From positions 1,699,501 through 1,763,500 of the forward strand of contig NZ_JAGSGD010000001.1 in the NCBI RefSeq assembly GCF_016772415.1: a DNA stretch of 64,000 nt, in the 5' to 3' direction. Below, piece after piece: positions 52,214 to 63,185 of this stretch. Origin of the DNA: Phenylobacterium glaciei. Its GTDB lineage: Bacteria; Pseudomonadota; Alphaproteobacteria; Caulobacterales; Caulobacteraceae. Position 1 is the first letter of the stretch. Each line of letters starts with the position of its first letter. Position numbers and translations under genes: made by a program. The notes below the pieces were generated by a model. That model was not told the DNA's origin. It made no database searches and saw nothing but the letters and a program-made list of their open reading frames with translations.

Positions 52214-52825
52214 TTAGGCGGCGCTGCTGGGCCGGGCGGTGACCCGGTCGTGCCAGGCCTTCAGGTTCGCGAACCCCGCCTCCATCGGCAGGCCGATCCA
52301 GCCGGCGAAGTCGACGGTGGAGAGCAGGCAGATGTCGGCCATCGTGTAGGTGTCGCCCACCACGAACTGGTGACCCTCGAGCTCACGATCCAGGTACTTC
52401 TGCGCGCCCTTGTAGGTCTCGGCGTTGCTCTCGCCGAAGTCCTTGAACTGGGTCAGCAGAGCCGCTGTGCGCGGGTGGAAGTGGCGCCAGTACATGCCCA
52501 CCGGCGTCATCACGGTGAACTCGATCCGACGGATCCACTGGTCCACCAGGGCCTTCTCCACCGCCGTCGTCCCGAACAGCGGCGGCTCGGGATTGATCTC
52601 GTCCAGATAGCGACAGATGGCGACGGTTTCGGAGATGGTCGTGCCGTCGTCCAGCTCCAGCGTGGGAAGTTGCCCCATGGAGTTCTTGGCGCGGAATTCA
52701 GGGCTCTTGTGTTCGCGCTTCATCATGTTGACCGGCGTCTCGGGCAGGTCGATGCCCTTCTCGGCCAGGAAGATGCGCACGCGGCGGGGATTGGGGGCCG
52801 GGTTCGGCGCGCCGTATAGCTTCAT
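52214..52825 (-). CDS. Glutathione S-transferase
   Basis: 203 residues. N-terminal thioredoxin-like domain (MKLYGAPNPAPNPRRVRIFL) with the cis-Pro and glutathione-binding GQLPTLELDDGTTISETVAICRYL (residues about 52-75), then the helical domain ending VVGDTYTMADICLLSTVDFA (N-capping box). Conjugates glutathione to electrophiles or acts as a peroxidase; the substrate is unknown. Class assignment is uncertain. It lies downstream of uvrA on the same strand with a hairpin in the 102-base gap. Confidence 0.9.
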   Translation of the reverse strand: MKLYGAPNPAPNPRRVRIFLAEKGIDLPETPVNMMKREHKSPEFRAKNSMGQLPTLELDDGTTISETVAICRYLDEINPEPPLFGTTAVEKALVDQWIRRIEFTVMTPVGMYWRHFHPRTAALLTQFKDFGESNAETYKGAQKYLDRELEGHQFVVGDTYTMADICLLSTVDFAGWIGLPMEAGFANLKAWHDRVTARPSSAA

Positions 52826-52897
52826 GGGTCGACTCCAATGATCAAAACAATGGAGCGACGCTATTTCGAACGGCTGTTTGAGGGAAGAGCTTCTACT

Positions 52898-52918
52898 CCC
52901 TCCCCATGCAGGGGAGGG
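52898..52918. terminator. Hairpin between uvrA and the GST gene
   Basis: CCCTCCCC-ATGCA-GGGGAGGG, a perfect 8-base stem with a 5-base loop just past the uvrA stop on the minus strand. There is no T-run on that strand, so it may be a weak terminator or an RNA-stabilising hairpin. Confidence 0.4.
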
Positions 52919-52927
52919 AGGTTTTCG

Positions 52928-55828
<2,901 letters not shown>

Positions 55829-55908
55829 GTTGTCCTGAAACGCCCATCACCCGCCGTGGGTGTCGGCGGGACCGCTTAATGTAGTGAACGGACTCACGGA
55901 TAACATGG

Positions 55909-55923
55909 GAACAATCTGGGAAC
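55909..55923 (-). promoter_or_regulatory. LexA (SOS) box upstream of uvrA
   Basis: On the minus strand the sequence reads GTTC-CCAGATT-GTTC, matching the alphaproteobacterial LexA consensus GTTC-N7-GTTC exactly. It lies 81 bases upstream of the uvrA start. The remaining 110 bases up to the hydratase gene show no other feature. Confidence 0.8.
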
Positions 55924-56035
55924 AAATGTCGCAGGGACACCGGCTCCCAGGCCTCCGTGGTCGCCCGCGGAGTCTAACGCGCCAACTGCCAGAATCTGTC
56001 AGCAGCAATCAGCTTTCCCGGCGTTCATAGACCGG

Positions 56036-56818
56036 CTACCGCTTTTCCAGGAAGGCGCGGACGCCTTCGCCGAAATCGTCATCCTGGGCGCAGAGGATCT
56101 GGTTGCGGTCCTCCATGGCGATCACCGCCTCCAGGCCGTTGGCGTCGATGGCGTGATTCAGGGCCTCCTTGGTGAGGCGCAGGCCGAGCGGCGTGGCGTT
56201 GAGCATGTCCTTGGCGAAGGCGGCGCCTTCCGCCTCCAGGGCTTCGGGGGCGACAACGCGGCTGACCAGGCCGAGTTGATAGGCCCGCTCGGCGTCGATG
56301 AAGCGGCCGGTCAGCATGTATTCGGCGGCCACCGAACTGCCCACCATGCGCGGCAGGAAGTAGCTGACCCCGATATCGCAGGCCGACAGGCCGATGCGGA
56401 TGAAGGCGGCGTTCATTCGGGTGCGCGGGGTGGCGATCCGAACATCGGAGGCCAGGGCCAGGGCGAAGCCGCCGCCGCTGGCCGCGCCGTCGACGCAGGC
56501 GATGATCGGCTGCGGGCAGCGGCGCATGGCGATGACGATCTCGCTGATCTGCCGCTGGCCGGTGAGGCCGGCCCCCACCGAGCGCTTGCCGTCCGTATTG
56601 GAGCCCGACCGCTCCTTCAGGTCGAGGCCGGCGCAGAAGGCCCCGCCGGCGCCGCAGAGCACCACGACGCGGACATCGCGCCGCCAATAGAGGCCGACGA
56701 AGAAGTCCCGCAGTTCCTCCACCAGCTTGCGGTTCAGGGCGTTCAGACGCTCGGGCCGGTTCATGGTGGCCCAGATGACGTCGCCGTCGACGCGGAGGTC
56801 CAGGTGTTCGTAGGTCAT
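56036..56818 (-). CDS. Enoyl-CoA hydratase/isomerase family protein
   Basis: Crotonase-fold enzyme of 260 residues. Oxyanion-hole motifs VLCGAGGAFCAGLDLKERS (about residue 60) and CVDGAASGGGFALALASDVRI (about residue 108) are present; SACDIGVSYFLPRMVG carries the position of the second catalytic acid, here Asp rather than Glu. Likely acts on an acyl-CoA in fatty-acid or aromatic degradation. It overlaps the SDR gene stop by four bases (ATGA), so it is translated before the SDR on the same mRNA... with the SDR upstream in transcription order. Confidence 0.88.
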   Translation of the reverse strand: MTYEHLDLRVDGDVIWATMNRPERLNALNRKLVEELRDFFVGLYWRRDVRVVVLCGAGGAFCAGLDLKERSGSNTDGKRSVGAGLTGQRQISEIVIAMRRCPQPIIACVDGAASGGGFALALASDVRIATPRTRMNAAFIRIGLSACDIGVSYFLPRMVGSSVAAEYMLTGRFIDAERAYQLGLVSRVVAPEALEAEGAAFAKDMLNATPLGLRLTKEALNHAIDANGLEAVIAMEDRNQILCAQDDDFGEGVRAFLEKR

Positions 56819-57588
56819 CGGGTCTGTCCGCCGTCCACCGGCAGCACCGCGCCGTGCACGAAGCTGGCCTGCGGGCTCAGCAGGAAGGCGGCGGCCGAGC
56901 CGATTTCCTCCGGCCTGCCGAACCGCTTCATCGGCACCTCGCGCTCCAGCCAGCGGGTCCAGGCCGCCGCGCGGGGACCCTGGGAACGCTGCTCCCAGTC
57001 GCCGCCGGGGAAGACGATGTTGCCCGGCGCGATGGCGTTGACCCGCACGCCGCTGGGGCCGGTGATCTTGGCCAGCTCCTTGGCCAGGTGGTTCATCGCC
57101 GCCTTGGCCGTGCCGTAGGTCAGCGGCGTCCCCAGCGCGCCGAGGCCGGCGATGGAGCTGATGAACAGGATCGCGCCCTCGCCGCGTGGGGCCATCATCC
57201 GGTAGGCGCCCCGCGCCAGCCGCCAGGCCGAGCCCAGGTTCTGCGAGAAGCCCGCGTCCCAGGTGTCGTCATCCACCTCCGTGCCGGGCGGGCAGGGGTG
57301 GAGGCCGACATTGGCCACGGCGCCAAAGATGGGGCCAAGCGCCGCCTCCGCCCCGGCCAGGGCCTTCTCGATGGTGGCGGTGTCGCGCATGTCGCCGGAC
57401 ATCGCCCAGAGCTTGTCCGCGCCATACTGGGCGGCGAGCCGGGCGCGGGTCTCCTCCAGGGCCTCGGCGCCGCGGGCGGTGATCGCCACCTTGGCGCCCT
57501 CCGCCAGGCAGGCCTCCACGATCCCCAGCCCGATGCCGCGGCTGGCGCCGGCCACGAAGATGGTCTTGTCCTTGAGGCCCAGGTCCAT
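56815..57588 (-). CDS. Short-chain dehydrogenase/reductase
   Basis: 257 residues from ATG 57588 (GGGAG six bases upstream; a 40-codon longer frame lacks a ribosome site). Rossmann motif FVAGASRGIGLGIVEACLA (residues about 10-28), catalytic Ser in ILFISSIAGLGALG and Tyr-Lys in LTYGTAKAAMNHLAKELAK. It ends in a typical PVDGGQTR. Probably oxidises a 3-hydroxyacyl or similar intermediate; its overlap with the enoyl-CoA hydratase suggests one catabolic step pair. Confidence 0.9.
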   Translation of the reverse strand: MDLGLKDKTIFVAGASRGIGLGIVEACLAEGAKVAITARGAEALEETRARLAAQYGADKLWAMSGDMRDTATIEKALAGAEAALGPIFGAVANVGLHPCPPGTEVDDDTWDAGFSQNLGSAWRLARGAYRMMAPRGEGAILFISSIAGLGALGTPLTYGTAKAAMNHLAKELAKITGPSGVRVNAIAPGNIVFPGGDWEQRSQGPRAAAWTRWLEREVPMKRFGRPEEIGSAAAFLLSPQASFVHGAVLPVDGGQTR

Positions 57589-57667
57589 GCGCGTCTCCCT
57601 TGTGGCCGGTCCAACGCCAGCCCTCGGGGGTATGTGGACGCCTGGTCCCCGCGTCAGGCAAGCCCCG

Positions 57668-58882
57668 CTATTTGGCCGTCCGGCCGTCGGCGGCGGCCTT
57701 GAGGACACGCAGGGCGTTGCCGCCCCAGACCTTGGCGACGTCTTCCGTGGAGTAGCCGGCGGCCATCAGGCGCTCGGTGATCCTGGGGTAGTCGGTGACG
57801 TCCTCCAGGCCCGCGATGCCGCCGCCGCCGTCGAAGTCGCCGGAGACGCCGACGTGGTCGATCCCGGCCACCTCGATGGCGTGCAGCATGTGCTTCATGT
57901 AGTCGTCGAGGTTGGCGCGGGGCACCGGCCACTTGGCGTCGATGGCCTTGCGGCCGTCCAGGAAGGCCTTGCGCTGCTCGGCCGTCATGTCGCGGCCGGT
58001 GGCGCCCACCGACTTCATCAGGTCGGCCATGGCGGCCTCGCGCTCGGGGATCTTGGGCGTCGGGACCATGTAGTTGGAGAAGGCGTTGATCTGGATCACC
58101 CCGCCCTTGGCGGCCAGGGCCTTGAGCCGCGCATCATCGATGTTGCGGGGGTTGTCGAAGACGGCGTCCAGGCCTGAGTGCGACAGGATGATCGGGGTCG
58201 TCGAGAGCTCCAGCATCTGGTCCAGCACGTCGTCCGACGCATGGCTGGCGTCCAGCACGATGCCAAGCCGATTGGCCTCGGCGACGAAGGCTTTCCCCTT
58301 GGGACTGAGGCCGTGCCACTCCAGGCCCTTGGGGTCGGTGGAGGAGTCCCCCAGGTCGTTGTTGAGGAAGTGGATGGGCCCCATCATCCGCACACCAAGG
58401 GTGTAGAAGGTCTGCATCAGGGTGAGGTCAGCCTCCACCGGCTGGCTGTTCTCCATGCTCATGAAGACCACCTTCTTGCCGGCCGCCACGATCGGCGCGG
58501 CCTCCTCGGCCCGGGTGGCGAGCACGAACTGGGCGCCGTGCTTGGCCACCATCTCGTGGATCTCCACGGCCCGCAGCAGGGCCGCGTCGCGGGACTTGGC
58601 GTCGCCCTCCGGGGTGCGCGGACCCTGGGGGGTGAAGATGGCGAAGAAGCCGCCGTCGACCCCGCCGTCCACCATGCGCGGATAGTCCACCTGGCTGCCG
58701 TCGGCCTTGAACGAGTGGCGGTCCATGATGTCCCAGCCGGGGCGGTGGAAGTTGGCCGGGGTGTCGAAGTGGGTGTCCAGCACGATGGCCGCCTTGTGGG
58801 CCTCCTGGTCCGGGGTGGCGGCGAGGGCGGGCAGGGCGCTGGACGCGAGCAGGATCGCAAGCGGTAGGGTCAAACGGTGCAA
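57668..58882 (-). CDS. Membrane dipeptidase, peptidase M19 family (secreted)
   Basis: 404 residues. The start is the TTG at 58882 because GGGGAG lies seven bases upstream; a TTG five codons earlier has no such site. A signal peptide (HRLTLPLAILLASSALPALAA) directs export. Zinc-binding features of renal dipeptidase: His-x-Asp in IVLDTHFDTPANF, Glu in FMSMENSQPVE, His in VLDASHASD, His in IILSHSGLDAV, and Asp in HVGVSGDFDGGGG. Cleaves dipeptides, some with D-residues, in the periplasm. Stands alone. Confidence 0.9.
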   Translation of the reverse strand: MHRLTLPLAILLASSALPALAATPDQEAHKAAIVLDTHFDTPANFHRPGWDIMDRHSFKADGSQVDYPRMVDGGVDGGFFAIFTPQGPRTPEGDAKSRDAALLRAVEIHEMVAKHGAQFVLATRAEEAAPIVAAGKKVVFMSMENSQPVEADLTLMQTFYTLGVRMMGPIHFLNNDLGDSSTDPKGLEWHGLSPKGKAFVAEANRLGIVLDASHASDDVLDQMLELSTTPIILSHSGLDAVFDNPRNIDDARLKALAAKGGVIQINAFSNYMVPTPKIPEREAAMADLMKSVGATGRDMTAEQRKAFLDGRKAIDAKWPVPRANLDDYMKHMLHAIEVAGIDHVGVSGDFDGGGGIAGLEDVTDYPRITERLMAAGYSTEDVAKVWGGNALRVLKAAADGRTAK

Positions 58883-58940
58883 GGCGGAACTCCCCAACTG
58901 AGGGGGAGAGCGTTCGCCTATCTCGGCCTCAAGGCAAGGC

Positions 58941-59615
58941 TCAAGCCGCGTCGTGGAAGATGATCCCCAGGGTATGGCGCTGGCCGCTGCGCAGGCGGCT
59001 GACGCCGTGGCGCATGCTCACCCGGTAGGCACCGCGGGTCCCCTGGACGGGACGGTGGTGGACGGCGAAGACCACGGCGTCGCCCTGCCGGAGCGGCACG
59101 ACCTCGGCGCGAGACTGCATGCGAGGCCGTTGTTCTGTCAGGACAAATTCACCGCCGGTAAAGTCGGTCCCGGGGTCGGACAGCAGGACGGCGACCTGCA
59201 GGGGGAAGACGTGCTCGCCGTAGAGGTCCTGGTGCAGGCAGTTGTAGTCGCCGGGACCGTACTGGAGCAGCAGCGGGGTCGGGCGGACCTGGCCGGCGGC
59301 GTGGCAGCGGGCCAGGTATTCCTGGTGCTGCAAGGGGTAGCGGACCGCGATCCCCAGGGTCTCGTTCCAGCGGTTGGCCACCTCTACCAGCTGCGGATAG
59401 AGGGCCTCGCGCAGGGCCTGGACGGCGCCCGGCAGGGGGTAGCTGAAGTAGCGGTACTCGCCCTGGCCAAAGCCGTGGCGCCCCATCACCACCCGGCTGC
59501 GGAAGCCCGCCTCATCACCATAGAGGCCGGCCAGATCGCGGCAGGCGGCCGGCGTCAGGAGGGCCGGCAGGAGGGCGCAGCCATAGCGGTCGAGGTCGGA
59601 CATGTCGGTGGTCAT
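58941..59615 (-). CDS. 2OG-Fe(II) oxygenase (prolyl-hydroxylase-like)
   Basis: 224 residues from ATG 59615 (an ATG at 59603 is also possible; neither has a ribosome site). The double-stranded beta-helix core shows the iron motif HxD in DYNCLHQDLYGEHVFPLQVA, a distal region GDAVVFAVHHRPVQGTRGAY and RVSMRHGVSRLRSGQRHTLG with the third His and the 2-oxoglutarate-binding Arg. The family hydroxylates proteins or small molecules, or repairs alkylated bases. The substrate is unknown, and the fit is to the prolyl-4-hydroxylase-type group rather than AlkB. Confidence 0.78.
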   Translation of the reverse strand: MTTDMSDLDRYGCALLPALLTPAACRDLAGLYGDEAGFRSRVVMGRHGFGQGEYRYFSYPLPGAVQALREALYPQLVEVANRWNETLGIAVRYPLQHQEYLARCHAAGQVRPTPLLLQYGPGDYNCLHQDLYGEHVFPLQVAVLLSDPGTDFTGGEFVLTEQRPRMQSRAEVVPLRQGDAVVFAVHHRPVQGTRGAYRVSMRHGVSRLRSGQRHTLGIIFHDAA

Positions 59616-59733
59616 GGAGGGAGGAGTCGGGCCTTTCCGCGCGCCGCTCAAGGGGGTGCGGAGATGCCGGGTCCGGATTGCGCGAGACCGGGGCGGGGCC
59701 TATATCGGACCCTTCAGAAGGAGCCTGACGACC

Positions 59734-59838
59734 ATGCGCATGCTGAGCGAACGCCACCCCGTCCGCAACGTCCATGCCCCCAAGGTCGCCCATGCCCGCC
59801 CATCTGACACTCGAGCGTCTTTCGTACGCAACGCCTGA
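59734..59838 (+). CDS. Possible 34-residue leader peptide overlapping the ABC-F start
   Basis: ATG 59734 (AAGGAG about ten bases upstream) opens a 34-codon frame ending at TGA 59836-59838, out of frame with and overlapping the first 47 bases of the ABC-F gene. The product is basic (MRMLSERHPVRNVHAPKVAH onward). Several ABC-F genes are controlled by leader peptides, which makes this worth noting, but it could be chance. Confidence 0.25.
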   Translation: MRMLSERHPVRNVHAPKVAHARPSDTRASFVRNA

Positions 59839-61414
59839 CGGCGTAAGCCTTTTCGACAATCTGAACCTCGCCTTCGGAGCCGAACGCACCGGCCTGGTGG
59901 GACGCAACGGCGTGGGCAAGACCACGCTGCTGCGGCTGATGCTTGGCGAGCTGGCGCCGGCCGCCGGGTCGGTCGCGGTGCGCGGCAAGATCGGGGTCCT
60001 GCGGCAGGCGATGAGCCCGCCGGCGGGGGCCACCGTCGCCGACCTGCTGGGGGTGCGGGCCGACATTGACCGACAAGTGCGCATCGAGGAGTCACGGGGT
60101 ACTGACGACGACTTCGCCAACGCCTTGTGGGACTTGGAGTCCCGCATTGAGCAGGCGCTCGCGGCGGTGGGCCTGGCCGGCCAACATGTGGACCGCGACG
60201 CCGCCACCCTGAGCGGCGGGGAGGCGACGCGGCTGGCCCTGGCCGGGCTGCTCATCCAAGCCCCCGACCTGATCGCGCTGGACGAACCCACCAACAATCT
60301 CGACGCCGGGGCCCGCGCCATGGTGGCCCGGCTGCTGCACGGCTGGAAGGGCGGCGCCATCGTGGTCAGCCACGACCGGGGGCTGCTGCGGGAGATGGAC
60401 CGGATCGTCGAACTGTCGGGCCTGGGCGCCAAGGTCTATGGCGGGAACTACGACCTCTACCTGGAGCGCAAGGCGCAGGAGGAGGCCGCCGCCGAGCAGG
60501 GCCTGGCCAGCGCCGAACGGACGGTGGCCCGGGTGGCGCGGGAGGCCCAGGACGCCCGGGAAAAGAAGGCGCGGCGCGACGCCGCCGGCAAGCGCTTCGG
60601 CGCCTCGGGCAGCGCGCCGAAGATCGTGCTCGGCGCCATGGCCGAGCGGGCGGAAAACTCCGGCGCCCGCGAGGGCCGGCTTGCGGAGAAGCTGGCCGAG
60701 CAGGCCGGCGCCGAGCTGGCCGAGGCTCAGGCGAAGGTGGAGCGGCTGCGGCGACTGGCCTTCGAACTGCCGAGTTCCGGGTTGGCGGCGGGCAAGGGGG
60801 TGCTGGCCTTCGAGGACGTGACCTTCGCCCATCCGGGCGGGCCGGTTCTGGCCTTCGACCTGCGGATGACCGGGGCCGAGCGGGTGGCGGTGACGGGCTC
60901 CAATGGGTCGGGCAAGACGACGCTGATCGCGCTGGCGACCGGCGAGCTTGCGCCAGCGTCCGGGCGGGTGAGCCTGGGGGTGCGGGCGGCGCTGCTGGAC
61001 CAGAAGACGGCCATGCTGCGGGACGACGAGACCCTGGTGGCGGCGTTCCGGCGGCTCAATCCGACGGCCACCGACAACGCGGCCCGAGCGGCCCTGGCGC
61101 GGTTCCTGTTCCGCAATGTGGCCGGAGACAAGGCGGTGGGCTCGCTCAGTGGTGGGGAGCGGCTGCGGGCGGCCCTGGCCTGCGTGCTGTGCGCCGCGCA
61201 GCCGCCGCAGCTGTTGATCCTGGACGAGCCCAGCAACCACCTGGACCTGGACTCGCTGGCCGCCATCGAGGCGGCGCTGCGGGGCTACGACGGGGCGATC
61301 CTGGTGGTGAGCCACGACCGGGATTTCCTGGAGGCGATCGGGGTGGAAAGGGAGGTCACCTTGGGTCCTTCTCCCCTTGCGGGAGAAGGTGTCGCGCGAG
61401 GGCGCGACGGATGA
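59792..61414 (+). CDS. ABC-F family ATP-binding protein
   Basis: 540-residue soluble protein with two ABC domains and no membrane helices, the ABC-F type that acts on ribosomes. Domain 1: LVGRNGVGKTTLLRLML, ATLSGGEATRLALAG, ALDEPTNNLDAGARA. Linker helices about residues 220-320 (rich in Ala, Arg, Glu). Domain 2: VTGSNGSGKTTLIALAT, GSLSGGERLRAALAC, ILDEPSNHLDLDSL. Start ATG 59792 is preferred (AAGG seven bases upstream) over 59774. The last 16 codons (PSPLAGEGVARGRDG) derive from a family D repeat, so the native C-terminus has been replaced. Confidence 0.88.
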   Translation: MPAHLTLERLSYATPDGVSLFDNLNLAFGAERTGLVGRNGVGKTTLLRLMLGELAPAAGSVAVRGKIGVLRQAMSPPAGATVADLLGVRADIDRQVRIEESRGTDDDFANALWDLESRIEQALAAVGLAGQHVDRDAATLSGGEATRLALAGLLIQAPDLIALDEPTNNLDAGARAMVARLLHGWKGGAIVVSHDRGLLREMDRIVELSGLGAKVYGGNYDLYLERKAQEEAAAEQGLASAERTVARVAREAQDAREKKARRDAAGKRFGASGSAPKIVLGAMAERAENSGAREGRLAEKLAEQAGAELAEAQAKVERLRRLAFELPSSGLAAGKGVLAFEDVTFAHPGGPVLAFDLRMTGAERVAVTGSNGSGKTTLIALATGELAPASGRVSLGVRAALLDQKTAMLRDDETLVAAFRRLNPTATDNAARAALARFLFRNVAGDKAVGSLSGGERLRAALACVLCAAQPPQLLILDEPSNHLDLDSLAAIEAALRGYDGAILVVSHDRDFLEAIGVEREVTLGPSPLAGEGVARGRDG

Positions 61415-61419
61415 GGGGT
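61367..61419. repeat. Family D repeat, inverted copy (3' end of the ABC-F gene)
   Basis: CCTTCTCCCCTTGCGGGAG ... GATGAGGGGT is the reverse complement type of the family D element, with a different centre (TCGCGCGAGGGCGCGA). It contains the ABC-F stop codon (61412-61414). The gap 61415-61560 holds only repeats. Confidence 0.72.
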
Positions 61420-61444
61420 GGCGCTCCGTTCTCAGAAAAATAGA

Positions 61445-61539
61445 CGTCATCCCGGCCGTAGCGCAGCGGAGAGCCGGGACCCAGGGGCGGTGCGCTTGGC
61501 CCCTGGGTCCCGGATCGCCTGCCGGCGTCCGGGATGACG
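61445..61539. repeat. Fold-back repeat (family C), 95 bp
   Basis: CGTCATCCCGGCCG ... and GTCCGGGATGACG form the ends; inside, GGGACCCAGGGG pairs with CCCCTGGGTCCC. It lies between two opposite family D copies, forming a composite D-C-D structure between the convergent ABC-F and MFS genes. Confidence 0.65.
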
Positions 61540-61560
61540 GAATGGGTTTGCCTAGCAGGC

Positions 61561-62754
61561 CTATCGACCCCTCATCCGACCCTGCTCCGCAGGGCCACCT
61601 TCTCCCGCAAGGGGAGAAGGAAGAGATCCGAAATACCGCCACAGCAGCGCGAACCCGGCCGCTACCGCGGGTAGGGCCAGCAGGATCGGGACGCTCATCG
61701 GGGCCCCCAGGCTCACCAACCCCGCGGCGGTGACACAGGCCCCGGCGCAGCCGATGTCCCAGCCGCCTTCCGTCGCCATGTGGAAGCGGAAGGGGCAGGG
61801 GGACGCCTTGGCGAGGTTGTAGGCCGCGGCGCCGAGCGGCGGCAGCAGCAGGGGCAGGAGCACGGCGCCGAGCGCGTGGGCGGCGACGGCCAGCCAGGGG
61901 GTGGGCAGGCTGGCGGCTTTCAGGATCACCAGGGCGACGGCCACGCAATAGGCGATCGCCACCGCGCGGCGGCCGCCGCCGCCGTCCACATGGCGGCCGA
62001 CCCAGAGGCCGAAGCCCGCGCCCACCAGGCCGGCCAGGGCCATGGCCCCGCCATAGGCGGCGATACTCTCGCCGAGCGACAGGAACAGCGCGATCTCCCA
62101 GACGAAGAAGTAGCAGGCGTCGAACCAGCCATCGACCACGATCATGGCGAAGGCCAGCCGCGCGGCGCGCAGGGCGCCGGGCGCGTGGGGGATCACCGCC
62201 ATGTTGGGCAGGCCCAGCAGGGGCAGGACGGCCAGGGCCTGGACCACGGCGATCCCCGCGAAGGCCCAGCGCGGTCCCAGGGTCAACAGGGCCCAGGTCC
62301 CCAGCAGGGGCGAGGCGATGCTGAGCACGGCGATGAAGGCCTCCCGCGCGGCGACCTGATGGCCGCGATGCTCGGCGTCCCCCAGCATGGCGAAATAGGT
62401 GTTGTAGGTCAGGTGATAGGTCAGCTCGGCGATGGCGGTGACGGCCAGCAGGGCCAGGAGGGCGGCGTCCACGCCGTGGACCTCGGCCAGCAGGGGGAAG
62501 CGCAGGGCCAGCATCAGGGTCCCGGCGATCAGCAGGGGCTTGAGCCCGAACCGGATGGCGACCGGCAGGGCCAGCGGCCGCAGGATGAAGCGGCCGGTGA
62601 CGATGGCGGCCTGGGCCAGCAGGGCGTGGGGAACCGAGACGCCGGCCTTCAGTAAGAGGACGAAGAAGAAGATGGAGCCAGCGCCCTGGGCCAGGGCCTG
62701 GACGCCGGAATGCAGGTTGACGCGATTGATCGCGTCATTGCGCAGAAAGGCCAT
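61561..62754 (-). CDS. MFS-type transporter with repeat-derived C-terminus
   Basis: 397 residues, twelve hydrophobic segments, beginning MAFLRNDAINRVNLHSGVQA. The overall outline and motifs (ARLAFAMIVVDGWFDACYFF, FGLWVGRHVDGGGGRRAVAI as the cytoplasmic loop between halves) fit the major facilitator superfamily; the substrate is unknown. The last 21 codons (PSPLAGEGGPAEQGRMRGR) come from the family D core at 61566-61622, so the original stop was lost or overwritten. Confidence 0.72.
   Translation of the reverse strand: MAFLRNDAINRVNLHSGVQALAQGAGSIFFFVLLLKAGVSVPHALLAQAAIVTGRFILRPLALPVAIRFGLKPLLIAGTLMLALRFPLLAEVHGVDAALLALLAVTAIAELTYHLTYNTYFAMLGDAEHRGHQVAAREAFIAVLSIASPLLGTWALLTLGPRWAFAGIAVVQALAVLPLLGLPNMAVIPHAPGALRAARLAFAMIVVDGWFDACYFFVWEIALFLSLGESIAAYGGAMALAGLVGAGFGLWVGRHVDGGGGRRAVAIAYCVAVALVILKAASLPTPWLAVAAHALGAVLLPLLLPPLGAAAYNLAKASPCPFRFHMATEGGWDIGCAGACVTAAGLVSLGAPMSVPILLALPAVAAGFALLWRYFGSLPSPLAGEGGPAEQGRMRGR
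61566..61622. repeat. Family D core repeat, 57 bp, copy 2 (3' end of the MFS gene)
   Basis: Identical over 57 bases to 22879-22935. On the minus strand it is open and in frame with the MFS gene, giving its last 19 or so residues; the TAG stop lies at 61561-61563. Confidence 0.8.
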
Positions 62755-62999
62755 GATTTACCGGGGGTCGAGATGTGTCGGACGGGCCGCGCGGTGTGGC
62801 GCGACGTGTGCGGTGGGGCGTTCAGCCCGCAGTGCAGCCGGTACTCATATCTCGGGGTCTTCCCTTTGGTCCGGGAAAGGTGGCTGAGAGAACGGCGGTT
62901 GGCAAGGGGGCGTTGCGACGCCTTGGAGGTGATCGCCCCTCGCCCCTTCAGGGTGAGAGGGAAGGGTGAGGGTTTTGAGTGACGACCTTTCCCTTTGAT
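62755..62999. other. Non-coding stretch between the MFS gene and a family A repeat
   Basis: 245 bases without convincing coding frame. It contains small hairpins (CCTTTGGTCCGGGAAAGG; GGGCGTTGCGACGCC) and the phrase CGCCCCTTCAGGGTGAGAGG seen in other dispersed repeats. The MFS promoter should lie at its left end. I see no RNA gene. Confidence 0.4.
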
Positions 63000-63124
63000 C
63001 GTCATGGCCGGGCTTGTCCCGGCCACCCATGATCTCCGTCGTTCAGCAAGGATCCGTGGCCGATGCCGCGCGACCTGCGGGGAGGCGGAGATCATGGGTC
63101 CCCGGGACAAGCCCGGGGATGACG
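63000..63124. repeat. Fold-back repeat (family A, copy 4), 125 bp
   Basis: Same length as copy 3 but in opposite orientation: the left arm has GGCCGGGCTTGTCCCGGCC and the right arm complement CCCCGGGCTTGTCCCGGGG; both continue to ACCCATGATCTCCG. It lies just upstream of the arsR promoter. Confidence 0.85.
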
Positions 63125-63150
63125 AAAATCTGGGCGTGAGGAACTTCCCG

Positions 63151-63179
63151 TTGACTCCCTGACATGCGTCAGATAATAC
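63151..63179 (+). promoter_or_regulatory. ArsR promoter with palindromic operator
   Basis: TTGACT (63151-63156), 17 bases, TAATAC (63174-63179). In the spacer CTGAC-ATGC-GTCAG (63159-63172) is a perfect inverted repeat, a fitting site for autorepression. A start of transcription seven bases past the -10 would fall on the A of the ATG at 63186, predicting a leaderless mRNA. Confidence 0.65.
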
Positions 63180-63185
63180 TTACAC

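Noticed and set aside
62845..62935. GGTGGCTGAGAG with later GGGGGCG, recalling a TPP riboswitch or tRNA-Ser arm
   Set aside because: No TPP P4/P5 or ACCTGAT-type motif and no T-loop GTTCGANTC; no thiamine gene is adjacent.
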